64,000 nt of DNA from Dromiciops gliroides (lineage: Eukaryota > Chordata > Mammalia > Microbiotheria > Microbiotheriidae). This document shows, one piece after another, positions 31,490 to 43,984 of the stretch (its first letter is position 1; every line of letters starts with the position of its first letter). The notes below the pieces were generated by a model that saw only the letters and a program-made list of their open reading frames with translations, was not told where the DNA came from and did not search any database. The position numbers and the translations under genes are program-made. Location of the stretch: the NCBI RefSeq assembly GCF_019393635.1, contig NC_057866.1, forward strand, positions 226,017,359 to 226,081,358. Reading direction: 5' to 3'.

Positions 31490-33430
31490 AATGTCTATTT
31501 AAAAATGCAAAAAGTATAGGTTAATAAGAGCGTGATGAATTAGAGATCCTAATGCAAAAAAGTACATTTGACCTTTGTGGAATAGGACTGATAACTGGAT
31601 TTTTGCTTTGGAAAAGTGTTTCTTATTTAAAGGGAATCATTGGAATGGTATGTATATTAACTATGTCTATTAACAAAAAAATATTTTATTGATACTAGAG
31701 TCAATAGAGAGTTATCAAATTGAGAAAAATTCTTAACATTATCTCTATTTGCAGATAATATGATGGTTATTTAGACAGAGTTAATTAAAAAATTAATCAT
31801 GACAATTAATACCTTTAGTAAAATACCAAGCTATAAAACAAATACACAGAAGTCACTAGCTTTTTTTTTTTTTTTTTTTTGGTGAGGCAATGAGGGTTAA
31901 GTGACTTGCCCAGGGTCACACAGCTAGTAAGTGCCAAGTGTCTGAGGCCGGATTTGAACTCAGGTCCTCCTCAGTCCAGGGATGGTGCTTTATCCACTGC
32001 ACCACCTAGCTGCCCCCAGTCACTAGCTTTTCTGTATATAATTAACAAACTCCAAGGAGGAAGAGATGAGGAAGAGAAATTCCCTACAAATTAACTATAA
32101 AATAGCTGGACATTAACTACCAAGTCCATTCACAGGATTTATAGAAATATACCTACAAAAAACATGGCAGTGATGAAGCAATATAAAAATATGTTACTGA
32201 CATGAAATATAGGTATAGTCCTATAAGAATCACACTACCAGATTATTTTTATAAAACTAGACAAATGACAAAATTCATTTGGAGAAACAAAAGATCAAAA
32301 AATTTCACAAAGAAACAATTTTTAAAAGAGATCAAAGAGAGCATAGATTCAAGACAAAATAAAACAGATGCAGTTCTCAGATTACTATGATTAAAAAAGT
32401 AATTAACAAACCATTTGGTACTGGTTCAAAAATGGAAAAGAATATGAGTGTGAAACAGACTAGACAGCAAGCCCTGAACCAAACAAATACAATAGATCAG
32501 TGTTCAAAACTCCCAAATACATACTACTGGGGAAAGGACTTCCTAGTCAATGAGAATCTTCTGGGGAAACTGGAAAACCATTTGGAAGAAAAGAGATTAT
32601 AGACCAGAATCTTACATTGTATATCATGATAAGTATCAAGCAGATGAACAACCAAAGTATAAAATATCACATCATACAGAAAATTAGAGGATGATTTAAA
32701 TAAGTGCCTTTCAGAAACCATATACATACATACTACAGACATGCATATATCTTTATCTCACTTTATATACACATACACACACACACACATGCAGTGCACT
32801 GTGCATGTTGTCTCCAACATTAGAAATATAAGCTCCTTAAGGCAACTGCAATAAAGCAATTATTTTGCTTTAAATTGAATTGTGGTTAAGGAGAGAATTC
32901 ATAGACAAGCAAGGACTATAGGGGATCACTAAAGGCAAAACAGAGGTTTCAATTATGTAAAATTATAAAGCTTTTGCATGAACAAAATCACATATATAGG
33001 ATAGAGAGAAGCAATCAAGTCAGAAGGGTGGAGAGGAACCCTTGCATCAAGCAACATTGATGACATCCAAAATATAGAAAGAAGTGACATAAATATGTAA
33101 AACTAAAGAAATGTTCCCCAATAGATAATTGGTGAAAGTCAAACTTTCAACAACTCTATGAAAAAAAGTTCCAAGTCACCAATGTGACTTAAATTATCAA
33201 AATGACAAAACATAGGAATATTCAGTGTTGGTGGGATTGTGGGTACTCAGGTACTAACTCACTCTTGGTGAAGCTTTAAGTTAGTCTGGACCATTATGGA
33301 AAACCATTTGGAATAATGAGAGAAGTTATTGAACTATTTGAATTCTTTGATTCAATGATCCCCATTATTAGATCTATACTCCAAAGAGATGGAACCATAA
33401 AAAGATCCCATATATTCAAAATAGATTTAA
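31490..33430 (+). mobile_element. Decayed L1 ORF2 region (reverse transcriptase to C-terminus)
   Basis: Plus-strand remnants in L1 order. Near 31750 is the polymerase catalytic box, altered to FADN (the usual form is FADD). Fragments such as KTRQMTKFIWRNKRSKNF (32256-32310) follow. Near the end come the L1 3'-coding motifs around 'tggtgggattgtgggtactc' and 'atggaaaaccatttggaata'. Stops and frame changes occur throughout. A SINE interrupts it at 31861-32016 and a short (CA)n lies near 32773. Confidence 0.7.
31861..32016 (-). mobile_element. tRNA-derived SINE (WSINE-type) with TSD
   Basis: Antisense copy. The TSD 'agtcactagctttt' is at about 31853 and 32017. Confidence 0.94.
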
Positions 33431-33572
33431 ACGTGCTTTTTTGCTTTATTCCATTTAAATGCCATTTCATATGTAATTATGTGTTACATATTGTATTTCT
33501 CCAACAGAATATAAGCACATTAAACATAGATATTGTTTTTCACTTTGTCTTCGCATCATCAGAATCTAGTTG

Positions 33573-33800
33573 GGGCAGCTAGGTGGTATTGTAGTGCATA
33601 CAGTGCTAGACCTGGAATCAGGAAGACTGAGTTCAAATCTGTCCTCAGCCAGCCACTTAGCTGTGTGATCCTGGGCAAGTTGCTTAACCTCAGTTTCCTC
33701 ATCTGTAACATGAACCACAATAATAGAACCAACCTCCCAGGGCTATGAGAATCAAAGCTAGAATAATTGTGAAGGGCTTAAGTGCTTAACAATTACTCTT
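33573..33800 (+). mobile_element. MIR/MAR-like SINE
   Basis: 'ggggcagctaggtggtattg' then 'gctgtgtgatcctgggcaag' and 'cctcagtttcctcatctgta'. Confidence 0.8.
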
Positions 33801-33961
33801 TTGGATTAGATTTATCCTGACAAAAAATAGAAACAAAGTAGGGGGCCCTATCAACTCGGGGAATGGGTGAACAAATTGTGGTATATGAAATGAAATGAAA
33901 AATAAATAAATGATAAAAAGGGGACAGCTAGGTAGATATCCAATTAAAAATAATAATGATC

Positions 33962-34045
33962 TTTCTCTTATAACATGACTAATGTAGAAATATGATTAAT
34001 GTTATTATGTATATATGTGTGTGTGTGTATATATATATATATGTA

Positions 34046-34084
<39 letters not shown>

Positions 34085-34236
34085 CCTATATCAGATTACC
34101 TGCTGTCTAGGGGAGGGGGGAGGGAGGGAGAAAAATCTGAAATTGGAAAGCTTGTATAAACAAAAGTTGAGAACTATCTTTACATGTAACGGGGAAAAAA
34201 ATAAAATACTTTATTAATTAAAAAACAAAACAAAAC
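33962..34236 (+). mobile_element. L1 3' end with TSD
   Basis: Contains a TATG/TA microsatellite (about 34000-34082), the L1 3' UTR block with a G-rich tract (34112-34131), 'aaagcttgtataaacaaaag' and a terminal AATAAA plus A-rich tail. The TSD 'aaaaataataatgatc' lies at 33946-33961 and 34237-34252. Confidence 0.8.
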
Positions 34237-34255
34237 AAAAATAATAATGATCCCA

Positions 34256-34410
34256 GGGGCAGCTAGGTGGCACAGGGGATAGAGCATCAGCCCTGGATTC
34301 AGGAGGACCTCAGTTCAAATCCGGCCTCAGACACTTGACACTTACTAGCTGTGTGACCCTAGGCAAGTCACTTCACCCTCATTGCCCCGTAAAATAAATA
34401 AATAAATAGA
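34256..34410 (+). mobile_element. SINE, left member of an inverted SINE pair
   Basis: Full-length copy with the unusual head 'cacaggggatagagca'. Its 5' flank 'aaaaataataatgatccca' reappears, inverted, beside the SINE at 34790-34929. Confidence 0.93.
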
Positions 34411-34439
34411 CAAACAAACAAATAAATATGAAATTAAAT

Positions 34440-34700
34440 GAAATGTTTGTGTGCTATCAAAAAATGACCAATACAAAGAATTGAGAGAAATATGCATAAA
34501 CTCATGCAAAGTGAAGTAAGCAGAATCAAGAAAACAATATGTACAATGACCACAACAATGTAAAGAAAAACAATATGAAAAGATATCAGATGTCAGATTA
34601 AATTCAATGACCAATCTTGGCTCCAGAGGAGAAAGAAAACAATTCCCTCCTCCTAGGAGAAAGACTGCAAACTAAAGATTCAGAAAATTACATACACTGT
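34440..34700 (+). mobile_element. L1 3' region fragment
   Basis: 'catgcaaagtgaagtaagca', 'gaatcaagaaaacaatatgt' and 'acaatgaccacaacaatgta' are typical of the marsupial L1 3' region, also seen near 45395 and 49110. Confidence 0.7.
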
Positions 34701-34789
34701 CAGGCACAGTTCCTGTGCTAACAGATATGGATTAACTTTTTTGCTTTGGGAGGATTCTCTTTAGGGATTATTATTATTATCATCATCAT

Positions 34790-34929
34790 TTTTGATGGGG
34801 CAATGAGGGTTAAGTGACTTGCTCAGGGTCACACAGCTAGTAAGTGTCAAGTGTCTGAGGCCAAATTTGAACTCAGGTCCTCCTGAATCCAGGGCCAGTG
34901 CTCTATCCCCTGTGCCACCTAGATGCCCC
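34790..34929 (-). mobile_element. SINE, right member of an inverted SINE pair
   Basis: Antisense copy sharing the 'cacaggggatagagca' variant with 34256-34410. It is followed by 'tgggatcattattattttta', the reverse complement of the left copy's flank. Confidence 0.93.
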
Positions 34930-35349
34930 TGGGATCATTATTATTTTTAATGGATAAATATTTTTAAATATTTTAAAGGGGTTTTAAAAAGCAATATGTT
35001 AATATCAAATGAAAAAAGTAAAAGGATAGATTTTGCTGTCAGTTGTCCAAAAATAATAAAGAAAATGAATGCCATTCTCTAAGATATGCTATGTATCTAA
35101 GATATATTTCAACCTACAAAATGCTTCTATTGTATATTCTATTTCCTGCCTTGTATATTTTTCCTTTTTTTCTCTGCTACTTAGACACTTACCCTTCAAG
35201 TCTTTGAAGCCCTTTAATTTGAGTGGAATGGGTCCTCCTTTTAGCAATCCACAACAGAGGCCCTATATGATTTAGTAGGAGGGATTGTGAACAAAGTGAA
35301 GCAATGGCAGGTAAGTGACAGTATAGTTAGTTGAAATTAGAACTGGAGA

Positions 35350-35790
35350 ATGACAAGAGCCAGAAAGTCGTCACTAGCCAATCAATATCAACCTAAGATG
35401 CTGTCTAGTGAAATGCCCCAGGCATCTGTCCTTGCTCCTGTGCTGTTCAACAATTTTATCAGTGACTTGGATGAAAGTATAGATGTCATGCTTTTCAAAT
35501 TTACAAATGACAGAAAACTAGGGATAACTGACACATTGGATGACAGAGTCAGGATTCTAAAAGATGTTGACAGGCTAAAATAATGGGTTGGATTTTTTAA
35601 AATGGAATAAATATAAAACTTTAAAACTCTACTCTTGAATTTGAAAAAGCAGCATGTATAGGACCAAGGAGTATCGCTGGATAATATATCCCATTAAAAA
35701 AGATCTGGAGGTCTTAGTAAACTGCAAACTGCAGATGAGCTACAGTGGGATGTATTCTGTGCTATGCATCTTTGAAGAGCAATTCTAACC
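35350..35790 (+). mobile_element. CR1/L3-clade LINE reverse-transcriptase fragment
   Basis: The translation shows MPQASVLAPVLFNNFISDLD followed by VMLFKFTNDRKLG and DVDRLK. This is a decayed form of the PQGSVLGP-LF--FI-DLD ... KFADDTKLG motif of CR1-like reverse transcriptases (FTND in place of FADD). The reading stops at 35581. Confidence 0.75.
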
Positions 35791-36000
35791 CTCTTTCACC
35801 TGAAATACCTTCAAACATCAAGTCAGTGGGGTAAATGCTGGATTAGGATCTGGCTTAAATCTCAGATTGACCATGTATTTATTAACTCTGTGACCTTGAA
35901 CTCGTCCTTTAACTTCACTGTACCTCAGTGCCTCATTTATGAAATGTGGAGGTTTGATTATATGGCCTCTAAGGTCTATTTCAGCTCTAAAAGTATGATC

Positions 36001-36130
36001 CTATTACCTGCTGTCTGGGGAGGGGGGAGGGAGGGGAGGGAGGGAGAAAAATCTAAAATTGTAAAGCTTGTATAAACAAAGGTTGAGAACTATCTTTACA
36101 TGTAATGGAAAAAAAATAAAATACTTTTAT
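36001..36130 (+). mobile_element. L1 3' end
   Basis: Same 3' UTR block as 34100-34236: a G-rich tract (36018-36045), 'aaagcttgtataaacaaagg' and AATAAA. It lies within a broken MIR-like element (about 35850-36000, resuming near 36150). A weaker L1 3' fragment follows at about 36500-36760. Confidence 0.75.
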
Positions 36131-37360
36131 TAATTTAAAAAATAAATAAAATTAAATGTATGATCCTATGGGCCCACATTACCACCCCCCCCCCCCACAC
36201 ATGCATGCGCACGCTTTCTCTCTTCCAAGCTTCAACCTTCCCCTTAATTGATCTTTTGAATGTCAGTGGTCTCCTGGTCTCTCTCTTCTAGACACATTCT
36301 AGTTTGTCAATGTCCTTCCAAAAATGTGCCAATCAGGGCTCTGAACACAGTATGGCAGGTTTTTGTCTGGCATCAGGGAGCCCAGTGGTCAAAGCAACAT
36401 GGAATATGTGAGAAAAAGATGAAAGAAGTTGCCACTCCTCACCTACTTTGGTTTAGCTAATGTATAACACAAAGAGTGGAAAGAAGGGAAAACCGGGGTT
36501 GAAAGTTAATCATAGCAAAGAAATGGGAATAAAGTAGGTACCTATTAATTAGGGTCTGGCTGAACAAATCATGGTATATGAACATAATAGAAAATTATGT
36601 TATTTGGGTGCGATAGAATGTTCTTATTGTAATATGAATATAAGAGGACCTGTGTAATAAAAATAATGAAAGTGACAAAGTCAAAGAAATTTGAGGAGGA
36701 CTTGCAAACTGAAGGGAAGTAGAGAACAGGAACAATTTATATGATGATCAGTACATTTATATAAACAGCACAGGTTCAAATTCCACCTCTGATGTGGTTT
36801 TTACCTGTGTGGTAGTGGGTGAGTAATTTATTCTCTCTAGGCCTCACTTTTCCTCATCTATAAACAAGGCAATGGTCTCAATGACCCTCTAAAGATCCTT
36901 CTACCTCAAAATCCATGAACTAAGAAATATGAACCAATCACAACTCCAGAAGATCAAGGGGATGAACCAATGCTGCCCACCTCTTTGGCAGAGAGGTGGT
37001 GAGCTAAAGGTTCAGGATGGGATGTATACTTTCACATAGCACCAATCTGTAGATTTGTATGGGGTCACTCTACTTATCTGTGACAAGGGAGGAGCTTTTT
37101 TATGAGGAAGTTAGCTGTTGAGGAGTTGAGGGGTAGTTATAGTGATATTTCAAAAAGAAACAGATCATCAATGACTCATACACAGGAGCGAGCAGAAAGA
37201 CTATCAGAGGAGACTGAGACAAGAAGATAAGCAATGTTGAAACTACCATTTAAAATAGAACATTTTTAAGTAAAACATATGATAGTGAAATATCATATGT
37301 AACCTCTCGTTTCTATTCTGAGTGAACACAAGGAAGTGTTCGTGTCTGCTGATGTTTGAC

Positions 37361-37386
37361 AATGCTAGTTTGTAATAACTAGCATT
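37361..37386. repeat. Perfect 10-bp palindrome with 6-base loop
   Basis: 'aatgctagtt', loop 'tgtaat', then 'aactagcatt'. It sits at the edge of a MIR-like element (about 37390-37610) and has no obvious function. Confidence 0.9.
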
Positions 37387-39789
37387 GATATAGGACCAAC
37401 TACATATCAGGCACTGTGCTTCTCATTCAATCCTTATGACAACCACGGGAGGGGAAATATCCATTTTACAGATGGAGAAACTTATGTAAACGGAGATTAA
37501 GTGACTTGCCCAGAATCACTACAGCTTGTAAGTATCTAAGGCTGGATTTGAATCTCAGGTCTTCTCAACTCCAGGACAAGGACTACTATCAACTGTGTCA
37601 CCTAGCTGCTTAAAGTTCCTAAGATAGGAACAGTGAATGGACATGTGGTTTCATTGTTATATAGAACTCTGGGATAGGCAACTGACCCATTACCAATGCG
37701 GATTGAGATTTTTCTCTGTAACTCAGAGTCCTAGAGAGTGGCCCCCAAGTACTGAGAGGTTAGTAAACTGGCTGGGGTCACACAGACAGTGTGTGTCATA
37801 ACTTGATTCTGTATCTTCCTGACTCCAAGGACAGTTTCCTTTCCATTCTGACACACTGCTTCTCAAGATCATAATAACAAAGTTAATAGTAACAAGGACT
37901 CTAAAATAAATACAGGAGATAGGGAAGACCCTGACTGAAAGCCCTTCCTTCCTTAAGCCCCTCTTAATTATAGTCCCTTCCCTCTGTTAATTATTTCCTA
38001 TCCTGTATGTAGCTCGCTTGTATTTCATTTGCCTGTTGTCTCCTCCATTAGATTGTAAGCTCTTTGAAGGAAGGGACTGTCCTTTGCATTTTTGTGACAC
38101 CAGTCCTTAGCACCAGTGCCTGGCACATAGTAGGTACTAAATAAATATTTATTGATTGATTAATTCAATGTAGAATTAGAAGGACAAAAGTGAGGGAGCA
38201 GTTTGGGGGAAAGAAAACATTTCCATTGCACTGATCACCTTCATCCTTAGCCTCAGAGTAGCTTGGGCTCCTCATAAGTCATGTGCAGCACTGGGCTGTG
38301 GAGGCCATGGGAGTTTTCATTCTTCAGGGAATGTTCCAGATATTTCTGGCCCTTTTCAAGGACCAGCTTCCCATAGCAGACGTTTGCTTATGCATGGCAA
38401 GTTTGACAGCCCCCCATCTCAGTGCCAGGAGCAAGCAGATTACCACATTCAACAATGAAATCCACAAAGTGACTGAACTGGCCAGATTTGTTTCTGTCTC
38501 CTTTTCCCCTAGTTTGGGTGCTCAGCTCCCTTTCTACCTCCACAGAAATTCTTGAGGCAGACGGGAGTGTCAAAGACAGTGACAACTGTGGGTGAGGATG
38601 AAGTTGATCAGCCCTGGGCCTCCTAACACAGAGTCTGCAGCCAACAAGCTGTTTATGATAAACAAATGTTTCTGAATTTCCCAAACAGCATAGAATTAGT
38701 AAATTTCTGGCTTTCCTTTGCCTGAAAATAATGGTATTTTCATGGCTAACTTGCATCCAATTTATCCTTCTAACTGGCGGAAAGAACAAGGGATGGTGGT
38801 ACAAACAGCCCCCTAAGTGTTTTTCATTGTCTAGGAAAGTACAAAGTCTCATGAGCCACAGTCAGATTAAGCCAAGCAAAAGTTGACACTGCTTTGTCCT
38901 GCCCCTTGCCAGGTTTCAGCACCCATTACCACCCCTAACGCACCCCCAGGATTACTACATGTAAACACCGAATTGTTTTCATTATCAGGCTTCAAAGACG
39001 CTATACCCACGACTAGAAATAAACCTACATAATCCTTTCTCGTTGCAGCTATGAATGAACAGCCACGTATGACCCAACAAAGGTTATCAGTTACAGTTTT
39101 CTGGACATAGGAGAATCGCAAAGTTGTTTAAGGACATATGGGATTATTTTTATATCCTAAAAGACACCACATGCAGTTTCAGTGGCCTGAGCCTGTACCC
39201 TTATGTCCCTAGAGCAGCGTAAGTATATTCATCAGAAAAAGATGATGTTCAAAGCATCTCTCCCCAACTTTCAGTATATTTTAGGCGTTACTAGCAAATG
39301 ATCATAAGATTGTAGATTCTCTAAGCTTGGAAGATACTTTAGAGACCATCAATCTGTCACTTCATTTTATAGATGAAGTCAAATGACTTATGCACCTAGA
39401 CATGTCTGAAGCAAGCTTTAATCTAGGTTTTCTGACTAGCACTCTATCCATTGCTCGACCTTCTTAGCTACCTCCAATGAATTTCCTGTTGTCTGTCTAA
39501 TATGGGGAGGGGCTGGATTATATAGTGAAAAGAACACCAGAGTTGAAGAAAAACAGCCTAAATTTGATTCTGAATCTACCATTCTCTATGTGTCCCTGGG
39601 CAAATGCAATTAATCTCTTTAGGTTCCAGTTTTCTCTCTTGTACAAATGAAAAATAAAAATATCTGCACTAACTACATAGTGGGATTGTTTTGAAGATTA
39701 AATGAGATCATAGATCGATAAACTCTCAGTATTTAAAAGTACCTTAGAGTTATCTATATCAAATCCTACTTGAAACATGAGTTGTATTT

Positions 39790-40140
39790 ACAACCTCTCT
39801 AAAAAGTTTGTCACACAGTTTCTATTTAAAGCTTTCCAATGATGAGATGTTTACTACCTCACAAAGATGTTCCCCAATAAATCTACTTGTTAGGAGGAGC
39901 TCTTCCTTATATGAGCCCAAATCTCTTTCACCCACTGGTCCTAGATATGTCCTTGGGGACATAAGCAATTTAGTTGGACCATCCCTTTGACAATTTCAAA
40001 GGTTAGAATGGAAGGATTCCAAAAAAAAAAAAAGAAGGAAGAATTCACACTCCACCCAAGTCTTCTCCAGATTAATATTCTCCCAATTTTCTTCACTCAA
40101 TCCTTATGTAAGTCTGAGTACCCTGGACATAGTACATAAA
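39790..40140 (-). mobile_element. CR1/L3-clade LINE fragment, antisense
   Basis: 'aatgatgagatgtttactac' and 'cttccttatatgagcccaaa' follow the same antisense pattern as 42230-42560. Confidence 0.55.
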
Positions 40141-40917
40141 AAGTACTTTGTAAGCCCAGGTGGGCACCGCCCCCCACACCCACATGCTTAGCCAGTCACA
40201 TATCCTTGGCAGTGATTCACCCTAGTCAACCTCCTGGTGTTCTTCCTTTACCCTCCTGCTTCTGTAACTCTCACCTTTGGACCATGTTGCCTTGGTTGGT
40301 AAATGTCCAATAGATCTATCTGGCCTCAGACTTATAACCATGCTTTTCCTCATTTCCATCCCTGCCCTATGGGTTCTATCTTCCCATTAGAATTGAAACT
40401 CCTTGAGGCCAAGGACTGTTTCTTTCTGTATTTGTATCCCCAGCACTTAACATACTACCTAAGAATAATACAAGCTCTTCATTCATTTTTTTTTCATTCA
40501 CACATGCATAAAATACACACACACAAATATATATACAGAGACATATTTGTGGAGGGGAGGAGGGAGGGAGATAATGGGGTATAGTGGATAGAGGGCTGGC
40601 CTTACAGACAGAAGGACAATTGAGGACCTGGTTCTGACACATCCTGGTTATGTGATCCTGGACAAACCATTTAACCTCTCATTGTTCTAGATAACTCTCT
40701 TAAGTTACAAAGAGGGTGCTGGCCTGCATTGGTAGAGGGAGTCTGCTGTATGGGAGTTCCCTATGCCAATGAAACTCCAGGTCGAGGCCCCCCCATACAC
40801 CTCTGTGGACTAGATGCTCATAGAGTGAGGAGGATTCAGAATTGACCAAATGACTGGATATCACAAGAACAGCCACTAATAAATAGGTCAATGTCAGCTT
40901 GGTAAAAGGTGTCTCTA

Positions 40918-41084
40918 GGGGTAGCTAGGTGGCGCAGAGGATAGAGCACCGGCTCTGGAGTCAGGAGGACCTGATTTCAAATACGGTCTCAGACACTTAA
41001 CACTTACTAGCTGTGTGACCCTGGGCAAGTCACTTAACCCCAACTGCCTCACCAAAAAACAAACCAAAAAAAACCCATATAAAC
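40918..41084 (+). mobile_element. tRNA-derived SINE (WSINE-type) with TSD
   Basis: Full-length copy. The TSD 'aaaaggtgtctct' is at about 40904 and 41086. Confidence 0.94.
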
Positions 41085-41099
41085 AAAAGGTGTCTCTGG

Positions 41100-41290
41100 T
41101 GGAGTGCTGCCCTAGAGAGTGACCCTGGTCTGTGTGCTGTTGGGCTTTTGATCAATGATGGCTATAGTCAAATGGCACGCTTGTCAAATTTTCACAATGA
41201 CAAGAGGCTGAGCTGCTGACCTGACACGCTGGAAGACAAGGTTGGGACCCCAAAAGATCCTGACAGGCTAGAACAATAAGATCAGCTGAT
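41100..41290 (+). mobile_element. CR1/L3-clade LINE fragment, sense
   Basis: 'gacacgctggaagacaaggt' and 'aaaagatcctgacaggctag' match the block found at 35530-35580. Confidence 0.55.
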
Positions 41291-42229
41291 ATTTATAGAG
41301 CATTCTAAGTTTTGCAAAATGTTTTTTTAATATGGTTGTCTCATTTGATCCTCACAAGCACTAAACTTATAATACAGATGGAAAAAAATGGAAGTGCCAA
41401 CAGATTAAGTGGCTTGGCTAAGGCCATGCAGCTATTAAGTGTCAGAGGAAGGATTGGAAACCAAGGGTTTCCCTGACTCAGAGTCTAGTGGCATGCCTAC
41501 TATACAACAGTATTTTTCTCACATCCATTAGATTGCTTGGCTCCTTGAGGAAAGGGAATGTCCATTTGCCTCTTTTTATATCCCTAGTGCTTAGCACAGT
41601 GATTGGCACATAGCCGGCACTTAATTGACTGACTCACAGAGAGACAGATTATATATAGGTCAATTAAAGTGAAATGAAATTAAACAGTTGAATAGTTGTT
41701 TCAAAAAGCAAATTAGCAAGTGCAAGACATGGAAGTTTGGATAGGCAACATTTCAGAAAAGAAAAATCTAGGGCTTTATCAGATTGAAGTCAAGTCGAAT
41801 GTAACAATAGTTCCCCCAAATACCTAATTTGATCCCAGGGTAGTGCAGGAATCATCTCACTAGACAGTGCCCCAGGCAATGTTGAAACCAAATCTAAGTC
41901 AGCAAACATTTATTAAGTGACTACTATGTGCCAGACAATCCATAGTATTGTATTGATTTCTGGGTACCACATTTTAGGAATGAGAAGAAGAGTGAGAGAT
42001 ATGGAGACCTGATGAGAACTGATTGAAGGAACTGAATGTGTTTACAGATCACTATCAGGGAGAAGAGGGATTAGGCTTGTCCTGCTGGCCCCCAGAGCAG
42101 AACTGGGAATAATGACTATAAGAGAAATTCCTGACATATCAGAGCTGGCCAGAAGCAATCAAGAGGCTGCCTTAGGAAGGAGAGCAGAAGTTTCAAGAGT
42201 TCGTAGAACCTCAGCATCAGTCAAGATTC

Positions 42230-43210
42230 CGAGGTCCATCCACTCCAGCCTAGGCCTGAGTCCTTTCTGCTACACACCTAGCAAGTGGCTCATTGGTCTT
42301 TTGAAGATCCCTGATAGAGAACCATGTCCTCTTGAGACAGCCAATACCACTTTTAGAAAGTTCAATATGGTCACTAATTTTCTCTTTACAACAAATCTGC
42401 CTATTTACAACTCACCTATCGCTCCAGTTCTGTCTTCTAGAGAAAGTAGAGCAGATCTTAATCATTCTTTCACAAAATTTCCATTTGAGTACTTGAAGTC
42501 GCTATCATGTACCCACTAGCTCCAGGCCCTCAGAGCCTTCAGCCCATTATCACAGGAAAAGAACCTGGTCACCTTTCCTTTTGACACTACTTCTAGCTTA
42601 TCAGTGTCCCTTCTAAGAATGTGATGCCTGGAAAAGAGTATAATATTCCAGTTGTAGTCTGAACAGGACAGAGTACAATAGAACTATCACCTCCCCAGCC
42701 CTGATATCATGTTTCCTTTAACAACAATCTAATAGTGTATTTTTTTTTTGGTTGTCATATCATATTGTTGATTCATATTGAGCTTTTCAGTTCACTATTA
42801 CCCTCAGATCTTTTTCAACAGAGCGGTTATGTAACTATGCCTCCTTTATCTTACACAGTACGATGTTGATTTTTTTTGACCCATGTTTCAACATTTATGC
42901 CTAATAAAATCCAATTTGTCAAATTCAATCTGTTCTAAGCCTTTCAAGAGCTTTTGGACCTCTGACTTTGTCTTCTAATTATGCTTAAACCAGCTTTGTG
43001 TCATCCATTAAGTTGATTTATATGCCTTTATCCTAACCATTGTTAAAAACAGTGCAAGCCAACCACAAATCCCTTGGGCACTCTAATAGATACTTCTTTC
43101 TTGTCAACAACAAGCACTGGGTCTGGCTAATCAACAAACTAGTAAAATAGTTCATCCCTTGTCAAGAATGTATGACCTTTGACACCTCAAACAGTCTGCA
43201 ATTCTGTGAT
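42230..43210 (-). mobile_element. CR1/L3-clade LINE, long antisense fragment
   Basis: The plus strand reads as the complement of a CR1-like 3' half: 'ttttgacactacttctagct', 'cattgagcttttcagttcac'-like text, 'ccagctttgtgtcatccatt' and 'aaatcccttgggcactctaa' occur in family order. The 135-residue plus ORF at 42112-42519 falls partly inside it and is not a gene. Confidence 0.65.
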
Positions 43211-43327
43211 CTACTGTTTTGGGGTATAGGCATGAATGTGGCATAAGTATTTACATATATGCATAGGTCAGCTCTTTTTTCTCACTGAAGTCCCACTCCA
43301 AGTCTACATCATGTCTTGCTAGTACTT

Positions 43328-43579
43328 CTTGTTGTTCAGTCATTTCAGTCATGGCCAACTCTCTGACCCACTTTGGGATTTTCTTAGCAAAAATACTAGA
43401 GTGGTTTGCCATTTCCTTCTCCAGTTCATTTTACAGATGAAGAAACTGAGACAAACAGGGTTAAGTGACTTGCTTAGGGTCACAGAGCTAGTAAGTGTCT
43501 AAAGCCACATTTGAACTCAGGAAGATGAATCTTTCTGGCTTCAATTCCAGCACTCCATCCACTGTGTCACCTAGCTGCT
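43328..43579 (-). mobile_element. MAR1-type SINE
   Basis: 'ttgttgttcagtcatttcag' to 'ccactgtgtcacctagctgc'. Confidence 0.88.
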
Positions 43580-43984
43580 AGGGCCTACCAAGGTTTAAAT
43601 ACTCAACATGCTATATGTCTGTCATCTGACAACCAGATTGGTTAAGTTTGGAGGAGCCCATCACCAGATTGGTCTAAGGGTGATGAACATTTTAGCCACA
43701 ACTCTCAAAGTCATAGAATGGCAGTCTACTTGTACTGGTAGAGGGCGTATACATACTGAAAAAATTATGGCTTCTCAATGTATCAAAGTATTGTCATGAA
43801 ATCTGAAGACCTGGATCAAAAGCCTATCTATCACTTTCTATCTATGTGTCTTTGGACAAATCACCTGACCTGTCTGGGTCTCATAGTCCTCAACTATAAA
43901 ATGAGACGGTTTGGATTTGATGGCCTCCAAGGATCCTTCCAGTTCTGCATCTATGATCCCAAAATACATTGCTTTTCTGGAATT

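Noticed and set aside
38388..38852. 154-residue minus-strand ORF inside EGF intron 22, first considered as an EGF tail exon because of a GTE-GC pattern
   Set aside because: The true tail exons (22, 23, 24) were found elsewhere with matching splice phases. This ORF has no further similarity.
42112..42519. 135-residue plus-strand ORF
   Set aside because: It overlaps the antisense CR1/L3 fragment and has no coding signature of its own.
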